Source of the DNA: Desulfovibrio sp.
GTDB lineage: Bacteria > Desulfobacterota > Desulfovibrionia > Desulfovibrionales > Desulfovibrionaceae
Assembly (NCBI GenBank): GCA_024699605.1
Contig: JAILPJ010000037.1
Coordinates: forward strand, 1-34,476
Direction of reading: 5' to 3'
Length of the DNA: 34,476 bases
Part shown: positions 15,701 to 23,221 of the stretch, one piece after another
Numbering within the stretch: position 1 is the first letter of the stretch
How the letters are laid out: the number at the start of each line of letters is the position of its first letter
Program-made: the position numbers and the translations under genes
The notes under the pieces: model-generated
What the model saw: the letters and a program-made list of their open reading frames with translations, nothing else
Database searches by the model: none
Told to the model about the DNA's origin: nothing

Positions 15701-16443
15701 TTTTGATTGTTGCGCTGCACGCTGCAGTCGCGTTCATCAAAGGCAAAGACATTGCCGTAGACATCGGCAATGACCTGGATTTCAATGTGGCGCACGTTCT
15801 TCAAAAGCTTTTCCACAAAGAGCCTGGGATTGCCAAAGGAGGCCTGGGCCATGGAAGAGGCTTTGAAGAAGGCATCCTCAAGTTCGGCTTCGTCGTTGAT
15901 GGCAAAAATGCCGCGACCACCGCCGCCGCCTTCGGCCTTGAGCATGATAGGCAGCCCAATCTCCTTGATCATCTCGCGGGCTGTGGCCACATCCACGGCG
16001 CCTTCGCTGCCGGGAACAACGGGAATACCCAGTTTTCTGGCCACATTGCGGGCCTGAACCTTGTTGCCGAGCAGATTCATGGCCTCGGCACTGGCACCAA
16101 TAAAGGTGATGCCAGCGTCTTTACATCGTTTGGGAAAATTGGTGTCTTCGGAGGCAAAACCCCAGCCAGGGTGAATGCCTATGACACCGCGGCGTTTGGC
16201 CTTGGCAATAATTTCGTCAATGTGCAGATAGGAGCGGGCTTCATTGCCCAGAAGCAAGAGTTCCTGCGCAGCGGAAGCGGCAGGAGCGGTCTTGTCCACA
16301 TCGGTGGCCGTCATCACCGAGACGGCACCAAAGCCCTCACGGATGGAACGACAGATACGCCGAGCGGGGATACCGCGGTTGGCCACGAGAATGACCTTAC
16401 CTTTGAGAAATTCCTGCACTTCGGCAAATGTTTTATGCGCCAT
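12742..16443 (-). CDS. pyc: Pyruvate carboxylase
   Basis: Carboxylates pyruvate to oxaloacetate with ATP, bicarbonate and bound biotin. The 1233-aa chain holds the biotin carboxylase part (residues 1-460; ANRGIPARRICRSIRE, the ATP-grasp glycine run KAEGGGGGRG), the carboxyltransferase part (from about 545, CDTTPRDVTQS; metal-site-like HYHRHYTDG near 755), and the biotinyl domain with NISIMKQEK, Lys1161 being the biotin site. The usual AMKM core reads IMKQ here. After it comes a short zinc-ribbon-like end with C1208-x4-C1213-x11-C1225-x2-C1228, which most pyruvate carboxylases lack. The biotin ligase gene is directly upstream and PEP synthase directly downstream, all on one strand. A weak GGGAAT ribosome-binding site precedes the ATG. 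Confidence 0.93.
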   Translation of the reverse strand: MAHKTFAEVQEFLKGKVILVANRGIPARRICRSIREGFGAVSVMTATDVDKTAPAASAAQELLLLGNEARSYLHIDEIIAKAKRRGVIGIHPGWGFASEDTNFPKRCKDAGITFIGASAEAMNLLGNKVQARNVARKLGIPVVPGSEGAVDVATAREMIKEIGLPIMLKAEGGGGGRGIFAINDEAELEDAFFKASSMAQASFGNPRLFVEKLLKNVRHIEIQVIADVYGNVFAFDERDCSVQRNNQKLMEITPSPWPAMSRDLRERLKDYSRRLIKAVGYSSLATVEFLVTADGNPYLIEVNTRLQVEHGITESRYGIDLVEEQIAIAFGSELRYREDQLKPSYCAMQVRINCENPQDNFAPNAGLISRYVSPGGPGVRLDSNISAGYDFPANYDSAGALLITYAQNFEKTRSIMERALDEYIIGGIKTTIPFFKKVLSNPSFRKGEFTTAFISEHPELMQYTDVAPEAERLARLVAEISAKGYNTFVQRGEYRSITTPRLGHFSPVLPRIDQQTLRRPSPYPQGDRLATLDFIRDSNYVHFCDTTPRDVTQSNTSNRFRLAEDRLIGPYLDNAGYFSIENGGGAHFHVAMLANMTYPFTEAREWNSFAPKTLKQLLVRSTNVLGYTPQPSNLMRITGEMICDHYQVVRCFDFLNHIENMRPIAEVVLSRNDVIFQPAISMSWAKGFDVAHYLSVTEAILGMVANIMGCDAKTASRHIILGLKDMAGVCPPRFMTELVGQLRRTWPELVLHYHRHYTDGLFIPACGAAAKAGAHILDVGLGSSVRSYGQGDVLATCAYLEDELGLECHLDKQSIRDANFVCKQIMPYYDRYCSPYFQGIDYDVTRHGMPGGATSSSQEGAMKQGYIQLLPYMLRFLTSTRKVVRYHDVTPGSQITWNTAFLAVTGAYKRGGEEEVSYLLQVLEEVTTTPENELSEEMRKARLSIYQDCNDAFRNLLLGKFGRLPLGFPADWVYESAFGRDWKKAVAERTEQSPLLNLKDVNLAVEKKACTDLLNREPNDEEFVMYLNHPADALNTIRFKAKFGDPNNLPLDVWFEGLKVGEELFFNDSNGKPHHLVLLRIQQPNDAGVSICRYVLDSEFMSCEVQVQKPSGQRVSNIPMADPNDPYQIASPSTGDLWVMYVHPGDIVKAGEEVFNISIMKQEKAVLAKTDGIVKRVLKTADFKENKKMIPVTEGELIVELGPVPKLCPSEACGHVLPNDKINFCPFCGTKIN

Positions 16444-16607
16444 ATTCCCAACACCTTAGTTTGCGGGGAGCCCTTTCCCCGGCCAGAGGCACAAGGCCCT
16501 GATGAGCACTGCTTACAAGCAACGTAATCAATCTTCTCAAAACACGAAAACAAGCAACACACACTTTGCGTACGCTACGCTGCCACAGGGCAGTCAACCC
16601 AAGACGC

Positions 16608-17360
16608 TTAACAGCGCCTGAGACTGCTGCCTATGATTTCGCGCACAGTCCCGTTCTGCGCAAGCAAAAAACCGCCGTTTGGCCCAAGACCGCGTAACAG
16701 TCCAGAACACGGCAAAGCGGACGCCTCTCCTAACCGCTCCACCTCAACCCTTTCGCCCAGCCAGAGCAAAAAGGGAGAAAGCCGTTTGGGCCAGGATACG
16801 GCAAAGGTATCCGTTTCCTTGTAGGCTTTAATAGTCTCTATGACAAGAGCTTGCCAGAATTTTTGCGGCAAAAGATCGGAAAACCCAAGGGCCGAAAGCG
16901 ACGTGGCCGGCAGGACGTGGTCTTGGCGCAACGAGGCAGGATCTGGACAGGAGCAAAGATTGATGCCAATGCCAGCAAGGACAATGCCGCCCCGCTCTTC
17001 GAGCAAGATTCCCCCAAGCTTCGCAGGCGTCTTTTGCTCCTCACTCACGAGATCATTGGGCCACTTGATTTTTGCGGAAATCCCCAGAGCCTGAAGAGCA
17101 CAGATCAAGAGACAGCCTGTGGCCGGTGCGGCATAATCCGTGGTGAAGGGGGGGTCGTAAGGAAGCCTCAGGCTCGCGTAGATATTGCCTGGAGGCGACG
17201 TCCAGTTGCGACGCATCTGACCGCGACCAGCTGTCTGACTGATGCAGAAGACACTGTCAAAGGGCGCCAAAAGGCCACGTTTGGCAAGGGTATAGGCCAC
17301 ATCCAGACTAGAGCCAATCTGGCCAAAATGCCAGATCAGCGGATGACAAGGCTCAGTCAC
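16608..17360 (-). CDS. birA: Biotin--[biotin carboxyl-carrier protein] ligase, monofunctional
   Basis: Attaches biotin to the carrier lysine, here most likely that of the pyruvate carboxylase encoded next. Visible motifs are AGRGQMRRNW (biotinyl-AMP binding loop), KWPND, KLGGILLE and GIGINL, in the usual order. There is no N-terminal winged helix, so it is the small non-repressor (group I) type. I place the start at GTG 17360, five bases after AGAGGG and just before the conserved IWHFGQIGSS; a longer frame from TTG 17429 has no ribosome-binding site. The length is then 250 aa, normal for this group. A gap of 164 bases without recognisable signals separates it from pyc. Confidence 0.88.
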   Translation of the reverse strand: MTEPCHPLIWHFGQIGSSLDVAYTLAKRGLLAPFDSVFCISQTAGRGQMRRNWTSPPGNIYASLRLPYDPPFTTDYAAPATGCLLICALQALGISAKIKWPNDLVSEEQKTPAKLGGILLEERGGIVLAGIGINLCSCPDPASLRQDHVLPATSLSALGFSDLLPQKFWQALVIETIKAYKETDTFAVSWPKRLSPFLLWLGERVEVERLGEASALPCSGLLRGLGPNGGFLLAQNGTVREIIGSSLRRC

Positions 17361-18068
17361 ACGCGCCCTCTGCTGCCAAAGGCCCAGAAAAGAACAGGCT
17401 GACGCTTTCCGCAACGGCCTGTGCTCCAAGAAACAGCGAAGAAAGGTTTTGAAAAAATGACGTCTGTGATCTATACTCCAAGACCTACGCCCAGAAAGAC
17501 AAAAGCCAAGTCAAATCCGCAAACGTCTTTTTTCTATCTGCTCTTATTATCCTTTTTTTCCTTAAAAAACAAGCTGGCTGCACTTTCCCCTTTGCAAGGT
17601 CCGGATATCTGGCCATGTTCGACCCTCTTCTAGCCTCTCAACGCTATTGTCTTGCATACGCACTTTTCGGCAAACATGTCCGCCCTTTGCCCACAACGCA
17701 CAACATGCTTTTTTGAACCTGAGCAGCAGCAAGTATCGTTGATGTTTTCTCCTCATTCTTCCCCTCAAAGGCATGCTTTGCAAACTCGTTACTCTACGCC
17801 ACAGACTTCTTTTCAGCAGAGTTAACCGGCACATACGGTATTGCAATCCATTGCTCGACCCCCTGCTCGTCGGCGAAGCCGTTGTCTTCTGTTTTTTTCC
17901 TATTCCCAACGCTAACGGAGCGCTTCATGTTTTCCAACATACGCTATAGTGAGGTATTACGGCTTTCTGATGTTTTCAGCACGGACTTCGTAGGTTACGG
18001 GCAAAACCTGACCTGGGCATAAACCTGGAGCCAAGACCCTTGGCCTCCAAAAGCACCGAGAGGAAACC
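17361..18068. other. Intergenic region, no gene supported
   Basis: About 700 bases between the divergent birA and DUF362 genes. Short frames exist on both strands but have no ribosome-binding site, no family resemblance and odd composition. It must hold the promoters of the birA-pyc-ppsA unit and of the DUF362 gene, but I could not pick convincing -35/-10 pairs. GAGAGGAAACC immediately before 18069 is the DUF362 ribosome-binding site. Confidence 0.6.
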
Positions 18069-19202
18069 ATGGCAGCAAGCGTATATTTTGCCAAATTGCA
18101 CGTAAAAAATCCTGCCGATAATAAACTTGCCAAAATCCGCCGTCTCTGCAAAGCCGCCGGTCTCGAAGAAAAGGTCAAGCCCTTTGATCTGGCCCCTTGT
18201 GATCAACTCTGCGCCATCAAGGTCCATTTCGGCGAACGCGGCAATGACACCTACCTGCACCCGACCTTTGTGCGGGAAGTGGTCGATCAGGTCAGAGCCG
18301 CTGGCGCCAAACCCTTTCTCACGGATACCTGTACGCTCTACAAAGCCTTCCGCCACAATGGCGCCGATCATCTGGAAACGGCGTATTTGCACGGCTTTAC
18401 TCCCTACGTGGTCAATGCGCCGGTCGTCATTGCCGATGGCGTCACAAGCCAGGCCTGGCGGGAAGTTACAGTCAACCTCAAGCACTTCACATCCGTCAAA
18501 ATTGCCGACGGTATTCTCTCGGCCAATGCCATGGTGGTTCTCTCCCACTTCAAGGGCCACGCCATGGGCGGCTTTGGCGGTGCCCTGAAGAATCTGGCCA
18601 TGGGCTGTGCCCCGCAGGAGGGCAAAATCGATCAGCACGGACGCCAAATAGTCATTTTGAACAACTGTATTGGCTGTGGCCAGTGCGTGAAAATCTGTCC
18701 GCGCCAGGCCCTTTCGCTGGTCAAAGTGGAAAAAGGTCGGCGCTGCGTGCTGGACAAGGATCTCTGCTTTGGCTGCTACGCCTGCATGAGTGTCTGTCAA
18801 CAGAGAGCCATCGGCTTAGGTCAGCCCAACGAATACGAAGACTTTTCTGAGCGCATGATGGAATATGCCTTTGGGGCCATACAAGGCAAGGCAGGACGCC
18901 TGCTCTTCATCAATTTTCTGATGAATGTCACCCCACAATGCGACTGTGCTGCCTGGTCGGATCAAACCCTTGTGCCGGACATCGGTATACTGGCCTCTGA
19001 AGACCCAGTGGCGCTGGATACGGCCTGCTTTGATCTGGTCAAAGACACGCCGAGTTTGCGCGCCATTGGCGAGCATGCTTGCCAGAGTACTGGCTACGAC
19101 AAATTCCAGGCCCAGCACCCGAAAACACGCGGCTACCATCAGGTGGAATATGCCGAAGCCATTGGCCTGGGCACACGCCAATACGAACTGGTCAACATCT
19201 AA
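18069..19202 (+). CDS. DUF362 protein with two [4Fe-4S] ferredoxin clusters
   Basis: A 377-aa cytoplasmic iron-sulfur protein. The DUF362 region (residues 45-185) has KVHFGERGNDTYLHP, the TDT motif (85-87) and LSHFKGHAMGGFGGALKN. A bacterial ferredoxin domain follows with C200, C203, C206, C210 and C233, C236, C239, C243. The end (SEDPVALDTACFDLV) is again DUF362. Family members are thought to take part in electron transfer, but no reaction is established. It precedes the hydrogenase-4-like operon on the same strand by about 440 bases, so it could supply electrons to that complex; two hairpin terminators lie between them, which argues for partly separate transcription. The start ATG has AGAGGA at good distance. 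Confidence 0.85.
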   Translation: MAASVYFAKLHVKNPADNKLAKIRRLCKAAGLEEKVKPFDLAPCDQLCAIKVHFGERGNDTYLHPTFVREVVDQVRAAGAKPFLTDTCTLYKAFRHNGADHLETAYLHGFTPYVVNAPVVIADGVTSQAWREVTVNLKHFTSVKIADGILSANAMVVLSHFKGHAMGGFGGALKNLAMGCAPQEGKIDQHGRQIVILNNCIGCGQCVKICPRQALSLVKVEKGRRCVLDKDLCFGCYACMSVCQQRAIGLGQPNEYEDFSERMMEYAFGAIQGKAGRLLFINFLMNVTPQCDCAAWSDQTLVPDIGILASEDPVALDTACFDLVKDTPSLRAIGEHACQSTGYDKFQAQHPKTRGYHQVEYAEAIGLGTRQYELVNI

Positions 19203-19390
19203 GAGCCAGGCTTGAGCCAAAAACCTGAGCGCTGTGCGTAACGTCTGCGCTGAGAAAAAGCTTCAGTCAGCGACCGTTCTGGAAAACGTAGATAAGAGGA
19301 GTAAAGCGTTCTGCTTCCTCCCCTGTTCTTTTCCTTTTGCCACAAGGCGAGTTGTCTTTTCTGTCTTTTTCCGCGAAAGCGAGTTTGCTG

Positions 19391-19422
19391 AGCGCTGAAA
19401 GAGCCTTTCAGAGCGCTTTTTT
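19391..19422 (+). terminator. Rho-independent terminator after the DUF362 gene
   Basis: CTGAAAG pairs with CTTTCAG around AGC, the stem being extended by AGCG/CGCT after a two-base bulge, followed by TTTTTTA. It is nearly 190 bases after the DUF362 stop codon. Confidence 0.65.
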
Positions 19423-19561
19423 ACCTGTGATCACGCTTTTTGAGCGACACCCCAAAAAGAGCAAGGCTCTTGCCAAAAACGCACAAAAAGCGTATTTGCC
19501 AAGGCTCTTATCGTCTTCTTAAGCTGTCAGACACCACATTCGCGTGTTTTGGCCTTTTTTT

Positions 19562-19592
19562 AAGCGCAGGTTGACACCCGGCGCTTTTTTTT
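19562..19592 (+). terminator. Terminator or attenuator just before the Ehr-like operon
   Basis: AAGCGC (19562-19567) pairs with GCGCTT (19581-19586) and an inner GGT with ACC; the 3' arm runs into eight T residues. It ends only about 48 bases before the first gene of the operon, leaving little room for a promoter, so it may be a conditional terminator in the operon leader. Confidence 0.55.
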
Positions 19593-19639
19593 CTCCACGC
19601 TCTCGGGCAAGGCCCTCTACCCTTTTCTGGACAGTCTCC

Positions 19640-21661
19640 ATGACCATGTCGCTTTTTCTCACAGCCTTAGGCCTTTTTGCCGCCTTTGCGCTGCTCGTCA
19701 CGATCCCTGCGCTGCTCAGACCCAGCAAACAGTCAGCGCATCTGGCCAATCTTTTGGGCCTAGTTGGCACACTCTCCGGTTCACTGACAGGACTTTGCGC
19801 CCTTTTTCTCACACCAGTAGCCAGCCAGGCGAGCTTTCAGGCGCCTTTTGGCCTGCCCTTTGGCAGCTTCACCCTGGTCCTCGACGGCCTAAGCCGTCTC
19901 TTTCTCTTTCCGGTTTTTGGTCTTGGCCTTTTCTGCGCCATCCAGGGTTTCTTAAGCCTGCGCCATGAACGGCCAAGCCAGCACAATCTGGGATCCCACT
20001 GGCTCTTTTACCTGTTACTGCTCTTGGGCCTCGGCCTGGTGCTCAGTGCCCGCGATATTGTGCTCTTTCTCGTGGCCTGGGAAATCATGAGCCTTGCGCC
20101 CTTCTTTTTGATCGACTTTAACGATGGCGACAGTCGCGTGCGCGATGCCTCCTGGGTCTATCTCGTGGCTGCGCATCTGGGAGCTGTGGCGCTTTTGGCC
20201 TTTTTTGTGCTCTTCTGGCAGTTGACGGGCGCAACCGCCTGGCAGGCCGTCCAGAAGCTGACACTCTCAGAATCCAGCCGCAGCCTCCTCTTCCTGCTGG
20301 CTCTGCTGGGTTTTGGCGCCAAAGCCGGCCTTGCCCCCATGCACATCTGGCTGCCCGAAGCCCATCCGGCAGCGCCAAGCCATGTCTCAGCGCTGCTTTC
20401 CGGCGCCATGATCAATGCCGGCCTCTACGGCATCATCCGCACAGTCTCCCTCTTGACTTGCAATGGCAGACCGCCTGAATGGTGGGGCTGGCTGATCCTT
20501 GCAGCCGGTCTTTGCACGGCGCTCATGGGCATTTTAAAGGCTTTGGCCCAGAGCAATGTCAAACGCCTTCTGGCCTATTCCAGTGTGGAAAACATGGGCA
20601 TCATGACCATGGGCCTGGGCTGTGCCCTCATCGGCCAGAGTCTGGGCAATGGCTGGATGGCCATAGCCGGCCTTTGCGCCTGCCTGATGCATATGTTGAA
20701 TCACGCCTGCTTCAAGGGCCTGCTCTTTCTGGCGGCTGGCGAAGTCCTGCACGCCACAGGCACCGTGAATATGGCGCAATTGGGTGGTCTTGCCAAAAAA
20801 ATGCCCTTTCTGGCCGCCTGTTTTGCCGTAGGCTGTGCGGCCATTGCGTGTCTGCCGCCCTTCAACGGTTTTGCCGGCGAACTGGTGCTGGCGCTGGCGC
20901 TGCTTGACGGCTCAAGCCTGGCCGCCACAGAGCATCAATTACTGCTCCTGCTCAGTTTCGCAGCCCTCTGCGCCATCAGCGGCCTGGCACTTGCGCTCTA
21001 CGCCAAGGCCTATGGCCTGGTTTTTCTGGGCCAGCCGCGTTCAGGCTTTGCCGAAAACGTGCCGCAGAAATCCTGGCAGCATTTCTGGCCGATCTCTGTC
21101 CTGGCCCTGGGCTGCCTGCTCATGGGTTTGCTTGCAGCCTTTGTCTTCTCCCTGACCTGTGAAAGCGTAAGCTCTCTCTGGCCGCTGCAGACCCTCACAG
21201 GCTATGCCAAGGCCAAGGCCAGCCTCCTGGACAGTCTGACCAAAGCAGGCGCAATCTTTGTCTTTTTGCTGGCCGCAACCTTGGCCGTTTATGGGCTGCG
21301 CAAACGCGTGCTGCACAAACGCGGCATCCGCTTCATGCCCACCTGGGCCTGTGGCTATCAGGGCGGCAATGCCCGCATCCAGTACACCGATGCCTCCTTC
21401 AGTGAACCGCTGGCCCGCATCCTGGGTCCCTTGATGGGCCAAAACGTCAGTCAGAGTCAGGACAAGGCCATTTTTCCCCAGTCAGGACAGCTTTTGGTCA
21501 AGGCGCCCGACAGACTGCGCCGTAAGGTCTATGGTCCGCTTTTTTCCGGCATTGAAACGCTCTGCAATGCCCTCAAAATTTTCCAGCACGGCAAGATCCA
21601 TCTCTATATTCTCTACATCTTGGTCACGGTTGTCGGGCTTTTGATCTGGGGGCTGGTATGA
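19640..21661 (+). CDS. HyfB/HycC-like antiporter-type membrane subunit
   Basis: A very hydrophobic protein of about 673 aa with more than a dozen membrane helices, of the NuoL/N-MrpA family in its hydrogenase-4 subunit B form. Hallmarks are the helix glutamate in AWEIMSLAPFF, GFGAKAGLAPMHIWLPEAHP followed by APSHVSALLSG, LLAYSSVENMG, and the HyfB-type C-terminal WACGYQGGN and YTDASFSEP segment. Such subunits translocate protons or sodium ions coupled to redox chemistry in the peripheral arm. ATG 19640 is taken as start because the upstream 32 codons are a basic stretch overlapping the terminator; ATG 19646 is equally possible. Its end overlaps the next start by four bases (ATGA-type), so the genes are translationally coupled. 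Confidence 0.85.
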   Translation: MTMSLFLTALGLFAAFALLVTIPALLRPSKQSAHLANLLGLVGTLSGSLTGLCALFLTPVASQASFQAPFGLPFGSFTLVLDGLSRLFLFPVFGLGLFCAIQGFLSLRHERPSQHNLGSHWLFYLLLLLGLGLVLSARDIVLFLVAWEIMSLAPFFLIDFNDGDSRVRDASWVYLVAAHLGAVALLAFFVLFWQLTGATAWQAVQKLTLSESSRSLLFLLALLGFGAKAGLAPMHIWLPEAHPAAPSHVSALLSGAMINAGLYGIIRTVSLLTCNGRPPEWWGWLILAAGLCTALMGILKALAQSNVKRLLAYSSVENMGIMTMGLGCALIGQSLGNGWMAIAGLCACLMHMLNHACFKGLLFLAAGEVLHATGTVNMAQLGGLAKKMPFLAACFAVGCAAIACLPPFNGFAGELVLALALLDGSSLAATEHQLLLLLSFAALCAISGLALALYAKAYGLVFLGQPRSGFAENVPQKSWQHFWPISVLALGCLLMGLLAAFVFSLTCESVSSLWPLQTLTGYAKAKASLLDSLTKAGAIFVFLLAATLAVYGLRKRVLHKRGIRFMPTWACGYQGGNARIQYTDASFSEPLARILGPLMGQNVSQSQDKAIFPQSGQLLVKAPDRLRRKVYGPLFSGIETLCNALKIFQHGKIHLYILYILVTVVGLLIWGLV

Positions 21662-22587
21662 TTGGCATCTATCTTCTCAATCTCCTCCTGGCCCTGCTTT
21701 TGGCCCCGCTCCTTTTAGGCATCATCAACCGTGTGAAGGCCTGGATCGCCGGCCGCCACGGCAAACCCCTTCTGCAGACCTATTACGATCTCGCCAAGCT
21801 CTGCCAAAAAAGTGAAGTGATCAGCCCGACCTGCGGCCTCTTCTTTCGCCTGGCCCCTGCGCTGCAGCTGACCGTAGCCGTGGCGGCTCTGGCCCTTCTG
21901 CCCCTGGGCGGCCAGGCCTCGCCCTTGCGTTTTACCGGCGATTTTCTCTTGGCCGCCTATCTGCTGGGCCTTGGCCGTTTTGCCCTGATTCTGGCAGCTC
22001 TTGATACCGGCTCCTCCTTTGAAGGCATGGGCGCAAGCCGGGAAGCGACCTTTTCCGCCCTTGCCGAACCCATCTTCTTTCTGGCCATCAGCGTCCTCAC
22101 CAGCCTCCATCTGGATCTTGGGCAAACGCAGGATCAGGCTTTTTCCCTTTCCCTGCTCTTTGGCGGACAGAGCGCCGGAGCCTGGCTTTCGGGCAAGTAT
22201 GAGCTCTTGCTTTTGCCTGTGGTCTTTTTCCTCTTGCTGCTTGTGGAAAACTGCCGCATTCCCGTGGATGACCCAACCACGCATCTGGAACTGACCATGA
22301 TTCACGAGGTGATGATTCTCGACCACTCAGGGCCAAATCTGGCCCTGATTCTCTATGCCCAGGCGCTCAAGCTCTGGTTTTTTGCCAGCCTTGTGGCCGG
22401 ACTGTTGGTCCCGGATCTGGGACTTGCAAGCTCTCTGCTCTGGATTGCCGTGATTTTTCTGGTGGCCTGCGCCATTGGCCTGGTGGAAGCCAGTATGGCT
22501 CGCCTGCCGCTCAAACGCGTGACCACCTTTCTCGGCGGTGCCGGAGCCATGGCCGCTCTGGTCTTGATCTTCTCGCAAATGAGGTAG
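21658..22587 (+). CDS. HyfC/HycD-like membrane subunit (NuoH family)
   Basis: A 309-aa integral membrane protein of the NuoH/HycD family, which connects the iron-sulfur peripheral arm with the ion-pumping subunits. Characteristic segments are GKPLLQTYYDLAKL near the first loop, GASREATFSALAEPIFF, and ENCRIPVDDPTTHLELTMIHE. About eight membrane helices can be seen. It overlaps the end of the preceding gene by four bases and is followed after two bases by the next one. Confidence 0.88.
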   Translation: MIGIYLLNLLLALLLAPLLLGIINRVKAWIAGRHGKPLLQTYYDLAKLCQKSEVISPTCGLFFRLAPALQLTVAVAALALLPLGGQASPLRFTGDFLLAAYLLGLGRFALILAALDTGSSFEGMGASREATFSALAEPIFFLAISVLTSLHLDLGQTQDQAFSLSLLFGGQSAGAWLSGKYELLLLPVVFFLLLLVENCRIPVDDPTTHLELTMIHEVMILDHSGPNLALILYAQALKLWFFASLVAGLLVPDLGLASSLLWIAVIFLVACAIGLVEASMARLPLKRVTTFLGGAGAMAALVLIFSQMR

Positions 22588-22589
22588 GC

Positions 22590-23213
22590 ATGTTGCTGAA
22601 TATCTGTCTCTATCTGCTCGTGCTCTCCAATTTTCTCTTGCTTGGCACCTCGCGCGTTGCGCAGATGACAAAATATACCGCGCTGCAGGGCTTTCTGCTC
22701 GCAGCCCTGCTCTTTGATTTTGGCCACAGCGTGCTCACGGTGGCCGTGCTCGTGATCAAGGGACTGGTTCTGCCGGGCCTGCTCTGGCATACGCTTGCCA
22801 AAATGCCCAAGGACTCCCTGATCTGTCCGCACAGACTGGTGGCCCTGGATGTCATTGCCGGCATGGCGGGGCTGGCCTTTGCCATCTGGCTGGATGCGCG
22901 ACTGGGCTCTGATCTCACCTTCAATCTTTTTCCCAAGCTCTTTCTGCCCCTGGGGCTGACCACCCTCTTCTGCGGCCTGATTCTGATCATTGGCCGCGTC
23001 AAGGCCATCACCCAGGTCATCGGCTATCTTGCGGCAGAAAACGGCATTTTTCTTCTGGGCATGCCGCTCATGACCCAGGGCACCACCTGGTTTGAACTGG
23101 CACTCTTACTGGACGTTTTCGTGGCTGTCTTTGTCATGGGCATTGCCATCAACCGAATCAGCGATTCCTTTGCCTCCATGGATGTGGACCGCTTCAGAAG
23201 TCTGCGCGACTAG
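22590..23213 (+). CDS. HyfE-like membrane subunit
   Basis: A 207-aa hydrophobic protein with about six helices, matching hydrogenase-4 component E; its second half contains the NuoK-like pattern VKAITQVIGYLAAENGIFL. In hydrogenase-4-type complexes this subunit lies between the antiporter-like subunits. The start is two bases behind the stop of the HyfC-like gene, with GAGG a few bases upstream inside that gene. Formate hydrogenlyase 3 (Hyc) lacks this subunit, so the layout is Hyf-like, not Hyc-like. Confidence 0.8.
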   Translation: MLLNICLYLLVLSNFLLLGTSRVAQMTKYTALQGFLLAALLFDFGHSVLTVAVLVIKGLVLPGLLWHTLAKMPKDSLICPHRLVALDVIAGMAGLAFAIWLDARLGSDLTFNLFPKLFLPLGLTTLFCGLILIIGRVKAITQVIGYLAAENGIFLLGMPLMTQGTTWFELALLLDVFVAVFVMGIAINRISDSFASMDVDRFRSLRD

Positions 23214-23221
23214 GGGGCCTC

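Larger units (their letters stand above)
19203..19639 (+). other. Leader region of the Ehr-like operon
   Basis: 437 bases without a supported gene, T-rich and unlike the GC-rich operon behind it. It contains two terminator-type hairpins (listed separately). A TTGACA at 19571-19576 lies inside the second hairpin and has no convincing -10 at 16-18 bases, so the operon promoter is not identified. Confidence 0.5.

Noticed and set aside
15514..16527. A 337-codon plus-strand frame
   Set aside because: Antisense to the biotin carboxylase part of pyc; composition is typical of a shadow frame.
17976..18800. A 274-codon minus-strand frame
   Set aside because: Lies opposite the DUF362 gene, whose two ferredoxin cysteine clusters leave no doubt about the coding strand.
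19571..19599. TTGACA as -35 of the Ehr operon promoter
   Set aside because: It lies in a terminator hairpin and has no acceptable -10 at the right distance.
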